This document shows, piece after piece, positions 9,074 to 14,647 of a DNA stretch of 14,647 nucleotides. Source of the stretch: a bacterium (lineage in GTDB: Bacteria; Actinomycetota; Humimicrobiia; Humimicrobiales; Humimicrobiaceae); assembly GCA_030611285.1 (NCBI GenBank), contig JAUWQC010000007.1:1-14647 (forward strand), written 5' to 3'. Positions within the stretch are counted from its first letter, which is position 1. Every line of letters starts with the position of its first letter. The position numbers and the translations under genes are program-made. The notes below the pieces were generated by a model. The model had not been told where the DNA came from. It made no database searches and was given only the letters and a program-made list of their open reading frames with translations.

Positions 9074-9090
9074 AATTACCTCCAGTAATT
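9074..9090 (-). promoter_or_regulatory. Small hairpin in the glyQ leader
   Basis: On the minus strand AATTAC and GTAATT form a perfect 6-bp stem around the loop TGGAG, so a Shine-Dalgarno-like GGAG is exposed. No convincing reading frame follows it. It lies in the predicted untranslated leader between the extended -10 promoter and glyQ. The stem is short and AT-rich. Confidence 0.35.
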
Positions 9091-9149
9091 TCATCTAACT
9101 TCATATAGAAATTAATGATATTCTGTTTTTTATATTTTAACTGCTGAAT

Positions 9150-9158
9150 ATCATAGCA
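9150..9158 (-). promoter_or_regulatory. Extended -10 promoter element for glyQ-glyS
   Basis: The minus strand reads TGCTATGAT: the TG dinucleotide one base before a -10 hexamer (TATGAT, five of six to TATAAT). The predicted start is near 9143, giving a leader of about 160 bases. The -35 position (ACTCTA at 17-bp spacing) does not match consensus, which extended -10 promoters tolerate. Confidence 0.5.
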
Positions 9159-9162
9159 CAGT

Positions 9163-9180
9163 AGACTCTACTTAGAGTCT
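9163..9180. promoter_or_regulatory. Palindrome (operator-like) at the -35 region of the glyQ promoter
   Basis: AGACTCTA and TAGAGTCT form a perfect 8-bp inverted repeat separated by AG. It covers roughly -37 to -20 of the extended -10 promoter. This is where a repressor, or an activator replacing the missing -35 contact, would bind. No U-run follows on either strand, so it is not a typical terminator. No regulator is encoded nearby. Confidence 0.5.
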
Positions 9181-9218
9181 TAAAATATACACTCAAGAAT
9201 CCAGGGAAGGTGAGGAAG

Positions 9219-10001
9219 CTACAGTCCTATTTTTTTAAAATATTTAAAACTTTCCAGGTTGCATTCAGTATGGTAAATAATATAGTTTTCTATCAGCTTA
9301 TACACCCTTTTAAGTGTTGGAAGACCTACCTCCAAATCTCTAAAATCTTCGAGTTTGAGATTAAATAAATCATATAAAAACCTGTAATCTGATGCGCCCA
9401 GTACTTCCCTACCTCCTGAAGAATCTGCACATTTCCCGCAAAGAATCCCTCCATATTTAACTGAAAAATAAATTTTATCTTTATGGAAAGAGTATAAATT
9501 CTTTAATTCCTTGTTGCACTTACTGCAGCTTTCAAGTAAAGGTATATAGCCTGTAATCCTTAAAAACTTAATTTCGAAAAAACACATAGTCTTCTTTAGA
9601 GAGACCACATCTTCCGGATCCAGATTGTTGATCTCATTAAAACAGGCATAAATCAATTTAAATAAAAGTGGAGAAGAGTCTCCGCCGGATACCTGTGTTT
9701 TTAAGATAATTTTACTTATGATTTCACAGAAGACAAATTTGTAAAAATCTGAAGAAATATTTTTGAAACTTTTTATTATTTCTACCTGATTTATAATATC
9801 CAGATTCCTGCCTGTTGAAAGCTCCAGATCAACAAGATTAAAAAGCTCAAGCCTTCCACCAAATTTACTGCGGACCTTCCTGGCGCTTTTAGCTACTGCA
9901 CTTATTATATCTCCATCCCGGGAGTACATTTTAACTATTTTATCTGATTCTCCCAGTTTATATGATTTTAAAATAATAGCCTTAGCTTTATAAGATGGCA
10001 T
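9219..10001 (-). CDS. recO: DNA repair protein RecO
   Basis: Mediator of the RecFOR pathway: it binds single-stranded DNA and RecR and helps load RecA at gaps. The 260 residues are typical. The N-terminal OB-fold begins KAKAIILKSYKLGESDKIV (5-23). The helical C-terminal domain includes FFEIKFLRITGYIPLLESC (141-159). It carries a four-cysteine zinc site, Cys159-x2-Cys162 and Cys188-x2-Cys191. The C-terminus ending LESFKYFKKIGL is also family-like. The ATG lies three bases after the deoC stop (TAA AAA ATG) with no Shine-Dalgarno visible, so translation probably depends on ribosomes finishing deoC. It normally follows era in Bacillota, but here deoC takes that position. Confidence 0.95.
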   Translation of the reverse strand: MPSYKAKAIILKSYKLGESDKIVKMYSRDGDIISAVAKSARKVRSKFGGRLELFNLVDLELSTGRNLDIINQVEIIKSFKNISSDFYKFVFCEIISKIILKTQVSGGDSSPLLFKLIYACFNEINNLDPEDVVSLKKTMCFFEIKFLRITGYIPLLESCSKCNKELKNLYSFHKDKIYFSVKYGGILCGKCADSSGGREVLGASDYRFLYDLFNLKLEDFRDLEVGLPTLKRVYKLIENYIIYHTECNLESFKYFKKIGL

Positions 10002-10004
10002 TTT

Positions 10005-10706
10005 TTATTTATCAAAAATAACGCCGTACTCTTTGATTATGTTTATTCCGCTGCTGGTTCCCAGTCTTGTTGCGCCAGCATCTATAAGTGCCTGCGCATC
10101 TTTAAATGTTTTTATTCCACCTGATGCTTTAACTCCTATATTCCTGGTAACAACTTCCCTTATCAACCTGACATCATCAAGTTCTACCCCTTTTACACCA
10201 AACCCGGTAGATGTCTTCACAAAATCTGCGCCAGCTCTCTCAATAATTGCGCACACTTTTTTAATTTCATCGCTGGTTAAAATTGCAGTCTCGATTATTA
10301 CCTTGATATTAATATGCTTGTTATATTCTGCTATTTGTTCACGCCTTATCACATTAACAATTATTTTGATTTCTCTTTCGGTATATTCATAATTACCGCC
10401 TTTCACAGCTCCTAAATTAATTACCATATCCAGCTCGTCTGCACCTTTTTCTACATTATCCCTTGCTTCAAAGACCTTTGTTTCTATAGTATTTGCCCCC
10501 AGCGGATAGCCTACTACAGAGCAAATTTTTACATCGGTGTCGCCCAATATTTTTTTTGCCTGCGCTATAAAAGTAGGATTAATACACACCGCTGCAAAAT
10601 GATTTTTTTTAGCGTTAATACATAACTGTTCTATGTCCTTTGAAGTTGCAACAGGATTAAGTAATGTCTGATCAATAGTTTTTGCTAATTGCTCCTTAGT
10701 TAACAT
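10005..10706 (-). CDS. deoC: Deoxyribose-phosphate aldolase
   Basis: Cleaves 2-deoxyribose 5-phosphate to glyceraldehyde 3-phosphate and acetaldehyde, the last step of deoxynucleoside catabolism. The class I aldolase TIM barrel is clear: TIDQTLLNP near the start, AAVCINPTF, VVGYPLGA, GADELDMVIN with the conserved Asp, KVIIETAIL, FVKTSTGFG with the Schiff-base lysine, and GVKASGGIKT with the second active-site lysine. The ATG at 10706 gives 233 residues. An in-frame GTG at 10715 would add MVK (236 residues, then Schiff-base Lys167). AAAGG upstream is too close to the GTG and far from the ATG, so the start is not firmly settled. It follows the acetyltransferase by about 59 bp and is coupled to recO. 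Other deo or pyrimidine-salvage genes are absent from the window. Confidence 0.96.
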   Translation of the reverse strand: MLTKEQLAKTIDQTLLNPVATSKDIEQLCINAKKNHFAAVCINPTFIAQAKKILGDTDVKICSVVGYPLGANTIETKVFEARDNVEKGADELDMVINLGAVKGGNYEYTEREIKIIVNVIRREQIAEYNKHINIKVIIETAILTSDEIKKVCAIIERAGADFVKTSTGFGVKGVELDDVRLIREVVTRNIGVKASGGIKTFKDAQALIDAGATRLGTSSGINIIKEYGVIFDK

Positions 10707-10765
10707 TTTTACCACTTACCTTTATTTATCTACAACTAATAATATTTTTATAATCAATAACCAAA

Positions 10766-11233
10766 TTATAGCTTTAACCTCATCAAATCCCGGTCCACTC
10801 CTCTACCATATTCATTTTTCCTCAAGATAATTTTTTTAAAACCAAAATCCTTATAAAATTGACTAGCAGCCTTATTGCCAGGATCAACAGTTAATTCTAT
10901 TTCCTCAAAATTTTCATCTTTTAAGATATCAATTACTTTTCCCAGAAGCTTCCTGCCAATGCCTTTTTTTCTGTATTCTTTGTCAATATAAAAAGAATGA
11001 ATAAAAGCTGTACCCTCATCTTTCCAGCTTCTTATAAGCTCACATACACCAATAATATCAGAGTCATCTTTACTTTTTTGAGCTACAATAAATTTTCCAT
11101 ACCTTATTATTACCGGTATTACCCACTGGTTTATTGAAGCTTTACTTCCCAGATTCTTTTTTTCTAATTTTCCAATCCTGCTTACCAATCTCCAGTCAAC
11201 ACCTTTTATCTCCTGTATAAATATACTGTTCAT
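10766..11233 (-). CDS. GNAT family N-acetyltransferase, substrate unknown
   Basis: A stand-alone GNAT enzyme of 155 residues, expected to transfer an acyl group from acyl-CoA to an amine. The acetyl-CoA binding motif A is visible as FYIDKEYRKKGIGRKLLGKV (81-100), with the R/K-x-x-G-x-G/A loop as RKKGIG (88-93). Motif B follows as ELTVDPGNKAASQFYKDFGF (113-132). The N-terminal ~75 residues that set substrate choice are not recognisable. It could be RimI-like (protein N-terminal), an amino-acid or an antibiotic/polyamine acetyltransferase; the sequence does not decide. The start ATG has no Shine-Dalgarno; a candidate promoter lies about 45 bp upstream. It sits between ybeY and deoC, where Bacillota usually carry dgkA-cdd-era. 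Base composition does not stand out from its neighbours. Confidence 0.88.
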   Translation of the reverse strand: MNSIFIQEIKGVDWRLVSRIGKLEKKNLGSKASINQWVIPVIIRYGKFIVAQKSKDDSDIIGVCELIRSWKDEGTAFIHSFYIDKEYRKKGIGRKLLGKVIDILKDENFEEIELTVDPGNKAASQFYKDFGFKKIILRKNEYGRGVDRDLMRLKL

Positions 11234-11277
11234 ACTAGAAACTAATATTTATTTTAAAATTTAAAAAAAAGACATAT

Positions 11278-11305
11278 CTAATATCAATTTTACATTATTT
11301 GTCAA
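11278..11305 (-). promoter_or_regulatory. Candidate promoter for the acetyltransferase-deoC-recO genes
   Basis: A perfect TTGACA (minus strand, 11305-11300) is followed after 16 bases by TATTAG (11283-11278), a four-of-six -10 match. Transcription would begin near 11271, about 38 bases before the acetyltransferase ATG. The weak -10 keeps confidence moderate. The 129-bp gap from ybeY otherwise shows no stable terminator hairpin. Confidence 0.42.
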
Positions 11306-11362
11306 TAGCAGAATCCGTAGTTTTTAAGTGGTTTGAGATTGAATAATTTATGGTGGAAAAAA

Positions 11363-11827
11363 TTACAGTTTAAAAGTCCTTCTTGCGTCAGATACTAAAC
11401 TATCCTGGATACTTTCCATATCTATTCTATTTTTTTCTTCCTCGTGGTCATAATTATATATATGCAGTATGCCGTGTATTATCAGCAAAATTATCTCCAG
11501 ATTCAGATTCCAGTTTTCATCCTGTTTTAAAATATTGGACTGCGCAACTTCTGGACAAATAATTACCTCCCCTACAGTATAAGAGCTTGCCCCCGGGCCT
11601 ATCTTATCTTTATCAGAAATATATGAAAAAGACAGCACATCAGTTTCCCTATCTATCTTCCTGTATTTTTTATTTAATTTCCTTATTTCTTTCCCCTCTG
11701 AAAAAACAATATTTAATTCACTTTTTAAGTCCTTATCAAACTTATCCGAAATGTACGCTGCAACCTCTCTTATTAAATCCAAATCCAATTTTATTTTACT
11801 TTGATTGTTAATCAGTATAACTTTCAT
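11363..11827 (-). CDS. ybeY: Endoribonuclease YbeY (16S rRNA maturation factor)
   Basis: A zinc-dependent single-strand endoribonuclease involved in 16S rRNA 3'-end maturation and ribosome quality control. At 154 residues it has the usual length. Conserved elements are TDVLSFSY (62-69), GEVIICPEVA (86-95) and the metal-binding triad in HGILHIYNYDH, giving His118, His122 and His128. The family consensus has Gly before Tyr (HGxLHLxGYDH); here it is Asn125. All three histidines remain, so activity is expected. The ATG overlaps the stop of the upstream pgpH gene by four bases (ATGA), and GTGGAG lies about 7 bases upstream, inside pgpH. This placement after phoH and the 7TM-HD gene is widely conserved. 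Confidence 0.96.
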   Translation of the reverse strand: MKVILINNQSKIKLDLDLIREVAAYISDKFDKDLKSELNIVFSEGKEIRKLNKKYRKIDRETDVLSFSYISDKDKIGPGASSYTVGEVIICPEVAQSNILKQDENWNLNLEIILLIIHGILHIYNYDHEEEKNRIDMESIQDSLVSDARRTFKL

Positions 11828-14016
11828 TTTGTCTCCACTTTCGCCTCTAAATCCACTTTTGTCTTTGAATTTGATTCGGTATATGAAAGCCGAGAATGAT
11901 AAATAGATAAAAGTCCATCAATTAAAGTATCTTTGACCGTATTTACTTCTTTAATAGTCATATCGGACTCATTCAGCTGACCATCTTTCAATCTATCCTC
12001 AAATATGTCACTTATCATTTGCTCAATTTTTTTAGGAGTCATCTTATCAATAGACCTCACTGCAGCTTCTGTTGAATCTGCCAGCATAAGAATTGCTGCT
12101 TCCTTGCTCTGAGGTTTTTTTGCCGGATAACGGAAATGTTCTTTAAGACCATTTGAGCTGCCGTTGGTAACTGCTTCTCTGTCTTTCTGTTTCTCATAAA
12201 AATAGGTTATTATCGAATTTCCATGATGCTGTGAGATAATATTTAGAACTTTTCTGGGGATTTTATTTTTTTCTGCCATTTCCAGCCCATCTTTTATATG
12301 ATTCGATATTATATGCCTGCTCATAGAAGGATTTAAGCGGTCATGGATATTTTCAATATCCTTTTGGTTCTCATAAAAATATTCAGGCCTTTTCATTTTT
12401 CCAAGGTCATGGTAAAGAGCTGCTACCTTCACCAACAGTGAATCAGCACCTATGGATTTTGCTGCACTTTCTGCAAGATGCCCCACAAGAATACTGTGGT
12501 TATAAGTGCCGGGTGCTGATATAAGCAGCCTCTTAAGCAATGGTTGATCTGTATTAGAAAGCTCCAGCAGCCCCATTGCGGTTACAATATTAAAAGTAGA
12601 TTCAATAAATGGCAGAAAACCTATGGCAATAATAGCGCAAATAATACCATTGACCACTCCAAGTACAGTATACAGAGCAATTGTCTTTATTTCCCCGCCG
12701 ATAATATTGATGGTTAAAAATAAAAAAGCAAGAACAAGCGAGCTTATAAATCCAGCCCTCATTACTGCAGATCTCTGAGAAACTTTTGATACCATATAGG
12801 TAGAAAAAATACCTCCCAGTACATAGGCAATGGCTAAACTGAAATTAAAATCAGTTGCAATACCTGCAAATATTCCCAGACAGACAGTCAACATTATTGC
12901 CATAGGCGCATTAAATAAAATGGTACAAATAAGCGACGCCGCTATTATTGGAAATAAATAATTCCAGAAATTTAAATGTATGGATGAAAGTATAGTAAGT
13001 GCTTTTATTAGCGCTGTAAATATAATTACCAGAAGTGCAGTTATGACTATTTTCTTTGTATTATTAAAAATATTTAAATCAAATTTGTAAATATAAAATC
13101 CAAATAGTATCAGGACCACAGAAGATATAAAGAGTATATATAGAAGCCTTTTCCAGTTAAAACCTGTCTGAAGCAAACCCAATTTAGTTAATATAAAAAT
13201 ATCGGTATCATTTACAATCTCTCCTTCAAAGACAATTGTCTGGCCTTCAAGTATAGTTACCATACGAGGGATGGTGTTCAATCTGGCTTCTTTCCTTGCC
13301 TCTTCAGTAGCAGCAGGGTTGAATACTGTAGTAGGAAGGATATTCTTTTCCAGCACATTTGTTATTACAGGAATGTTTTCCGGTTTTATATCATTATCTG
13401 CTTCTACCAGCCTGGCAGCTTCACTCCTGGCAAAGCCTACTTCAGTTGGTTTTATTTCTTCTTTCATTATTTCTCTGGCTATATCCTGTGTCTTTGTCAG
13501 AAGCAAATTAAGGTCATCCACTGATAGATTAAGCGCCGTAGAAATAATGGATCCGGAATACTGGTTACCCAGAAGATTGGTCATATAATCAACTCTTTCT
13601 TCAAAAGATTTATCTTCTTTTTTCTGGACTATACCAGTTAGCAGGTAAAAATACCTTATCTGGTAGAGTGCGCCTTCTTCACCACTTAAAACATTTATAT
13701 CATAAACATATACATCTTCTACTTCTGCTTCATTTTTATTTCTATCTTCTTCGGTTTTTCCAACATCCTCAAATTCTATACCCTTATTTGCTTTAATGGT
13801 TCTGGGACTGGGTTTTCCCAGCTCTACACCAATATCAGGAGAATAGCTATATGAAAGAATGGCTACCACCAAACCCAGGGTTAAAATAAATATATACATT
13901 CTCTGAGCAATTTTACTCCTGAATGAAAAATACTTATTAATAAAATCCTTCGTTTTTCCCAGCTTCCCCTTTTTAGTTTTTAGAAACCCTTTGTTATTTT
14001 TATTTCTGGCTATCAT
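11824..14016 (-). CDS. pgpH: 7TM-HD membrane phosphodiesterase, PgpH/YqfF type (c-di-AMP hydrolysis)
   Basis: A membrane protein of 730 residues. Family members of this architecture, such as Listeria PgpH, hydrolyse c-di-AMP to pApA and so affect potassium and osmotic balance. A basic cytoplasmic start is followed by a first membrane segment (about 41-58). An extracytoplasmic 7TMR-HDED domain follows (about 60-285; note ILEGQTIVFEGEIV). About seven membrane helices come next (roughly 290-470). The cytoplasmic HD domain has TYNHS (His507), LYHDLGKM (His536-Asp537), SRHIISNH, QHHG (His597-His598) and ML-AD (Asp647), the full expected metal-ligand set. The start ATG at 14016 has a weak GGA upstream and lies 29 bp after the phoH stop. 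The next gene, ybeY, overlaps it by four bases. The C-terminal ~25 residues are charged and probably disordered. Confidence 0.94.
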   Translation of the reverse strand: MIARNKNNKGFLKTKKGKLGKTKDFINKYFSFRSKIAQRMYIFILTLGLVVAILSYSYSPDIGVELGKPSPRTIKANKGIEFEDVGKTEEDRNKNEAEVEDVYVYDINVLSGEEGALYQIRYFYLLTGIVQKKEDKSFEERVDYMTNLLGNQYSGSIISTALNLSVDDLNLLLTKTQDIAREIMKEEIKPTEVGFARSEAARLVEADNDIKPENIPVITNVLEKNILPTTVFNPAATEEARKEARLNTIPRMVTILEGQTIVFEGEIVNDTDIFILTKLGLLQTGFNWKRLLYILFISSVVLILFGFYIYKFDLNIFNNTKKIVITALLVIIFTALIKALTILSSIHLNFWNYLFPIIAASLICTILFNAPMAIMLTVCLGIFAGIATDFNFSLAIAYVLGGIFSTYMVSKVSQRSAVMRAGFISSLVLAFLFLTINIIGGEIKTIALYTVLGVVNGIICAIIAIGFLPFIESTFNIVTAMGLLELSNTDQPLLKRLLISAPGTYNHSILVGHLAESAAKSIGADSLLVKVAALYHDLGKMKRPEYFYENQKDIENIHDRLNPSMSRHIISNHIKDGLEMAEKNKIPRKVLNIISQHHGNSIITYFYEKQKDREAVTNGSSNGLKEHFRYPAKKPQSKEAAILMLADSTEAAVRSIDKMTPKKIEQMISDIFEDRLKDGQLNESDMTIKEVNTVKDTLIDGLLSIYHSRLSYTESNSKTKVDLEAKVETK

Positions 14017-14045
14017 TTTAATCCAATGTAAATTATACTATAAAA

Positions 14046-14647
14046 TTATCTTTTAATTCTTTCCCCATAAACCTTGTAGGCATTTACGATTCTCTGTACC
14101 AATTCATGTCTGACCACATCTTTTGAGCTAAGATATACAAACTCAACTCCATGTATTCCAATTAAAATATTTTTTACTATAATTAAGCCGGATTCTTTAT
14201 CGCTGGGTAAGTCGATTTGTGTAATATCGCCGGTTACAACTATCCTGGAGCCAAACCCTAATCTGGTAAGAAACATTTTCATTTGTTCCGGGGATGTATT
14301 TTGAGCTTCGTCAAGAATAATAAAGGAATCATTTAAAGTCCTTCCTCTCATATAGGCTAGAGGTGCTACTTCAATAATACCCATATCCCGATACTGCTGA
14401 AATTTTTCAATATCCAGCATTTCATATAAAGCATCATATAAAGGCCTCAAGTAGGGATTTACCTTATCGTAAATATCCCCTGGCAGAAACCCCAGTTTTT
14501 CACCTGCTTCAACCACCGGTTTTATTAAAATTATCCGCCCTACCTTATCCTCCCTTAAAGCTTCAACAGCCATAGCTAAAGCCAGATAAGTCTTCCCTGT
14601 TCCAGCTGGCCCTATTCCAAAAACAATTGTATTTTCCTTAATCGCTT
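14046..14647 (-). CDS. phoH: PhoH-like ATPase, 5' part outside the window
   Basis: The reading frame enters at the right edge without a start and ends at 14046, giving 200 visible residues of a family usually ~320 long. The frame is open upstream of the internal ATG at 14573, so that Met is not the start. Walker A is GPAGTGKT (codons near 14592-14615). Walker B and its flank read [11 protein letters not shown], followed by [19 protein letters not shown], all typical of PhoH-like P-loop ATPases. [12 protein letters not shown] and [13 protein letters not shown] are also hallmark segments. Its cellular role is poorly defined. The conserved neighbourhood with ybeY suggests RNA or ribosome-related work. 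It is probably cotranscribed with pgpH and ybeY. The symbol reflects family membership, not proof of phosphate control. Confidence 0.95.
   Translation of the reverse strand, partial: AIKENTIVFGIGPAGTGKTYLALAMAVEALREDKVGRIILIKPVVEAGEKLGFLPGDIYDKVNPYLRPLYDALYEMLDIEKFQQYRDMGIIEVAPLAYMRGRTLNDSFIILDEAQNTSPEQMKMFLTRLGFGSRIVVTGDITQIDLPSDKESGLIIVKNILIGIHGVEFVYLSSKDVVRHELVQRIVNAYKVYGERIKR

Noticed and set aside
9018..9080. Possible leader peptide after GGAGG in the glyQ leader (TTG start, about 21 codons)
   Set aside because: The start would be TTG only three bases from GGAGG, the peptide has a single glycine codon, and no attenuator hairpin follows.
8880..9098. 72-codon plus-strand open frame spanning the glyQ start and its upstream gap
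   Set aside because: Half of it is antisense to glyQ and the rest is AT-rich non-coding DNA. Its composition is not protein-like.
8984..9218. T-box or glycine riboswitch upstream of glyQ
   Set aside because: The minus-strand leader lacks the conserved T-box core (GGTGG...CCGCG type), a terminator/antiterminator pair and glycine aptamer signatures. It is AT-rich with only one small hairpin.
14017..14045. TATAAT in the phoH-pgpH gap as a promoter
   Set aside because: The -10 match is perfect, but no -35 box or TG extension is at the right distance, and the gap is short and AT-rich, so chance is likely.

Overview
The window is a housekeeping segment of an AT-rich bacterial chromosome (by eye roughly one third G+C). 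All eleven recognisable genes lie on the minus strand. Read in the direction of transcription (right to left) the order is phoH-like (5' end cut off), a 7TM-HD c-di-AMP phosphodiesterase (pgpH type), ybeY, a GNAT acetyltransferase, deoC, recO, glyQ, glyS, ppdK, dnaG and rpoD (cut off within a few codons of its end). The phoH-pgpH-ybeY ... recO-glyQ-glyS ... dnaG-rpoD backbone, the two-subunit glycyl-tRNA synthetase and the compact 365+ residue sigma factor resemble the Bacillota (low-G+C Gram-positive) arrangement. Uncultured low-G+C lineages with a similar cluster are an equally possible source, and the sequence alone does not settle the phylum.

Layout by likely transcription unit. (1) 14647-11363: phoH, pgpH and ybeY are tightly spaced (29 bp gap, then a 4-bp overlap) and link ribosome/RNA maturation (YbeY, PhoH-like ATPase) with c-di-AMP turnover. 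(2) 11305-9219: a candidate promoter with a perfect TTGACA box precedes GNAT-deoC-recO. This block sits where dgkA, cdd and era are usual in Bacillota; none of those three is present here. (3) 9218-5975: a 235-bp gap holds an extended -10 promoter with an 18-bp palindrome over its -35 region, then glyQ-glyS separated by 9 bp. (4) 5974-3228: ppdK follows glyS after a 122-bp gap. (5) 3227-1: a 15-bp tandem duplication builds a good sigma-A type promoter just upstream of dnaG-rpoD.

Together the genes cover translation (GlyRS, YbeY), replication priming (DnaG), transcription initiation (RpoD), recombinational repair (RecO), nucleoside salvage (DeoC), pyruvate/PEP interconversion (PPDK) and second-messenger breakdown (PgpH).

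I found no mobile element, CRISPR array, tRNA, rRNA or integration scar, and no gap over 300 bp. I see no evidence of a wholly new system. The points worth a second look are regulatory (glyQ operator-like palindrome, duplicated dnaG -35 box), the unusual gene content between ybeY and recO, ppdK in the glyS-dnaG slot, and divergent residues in the sigma factor's region 4.2.
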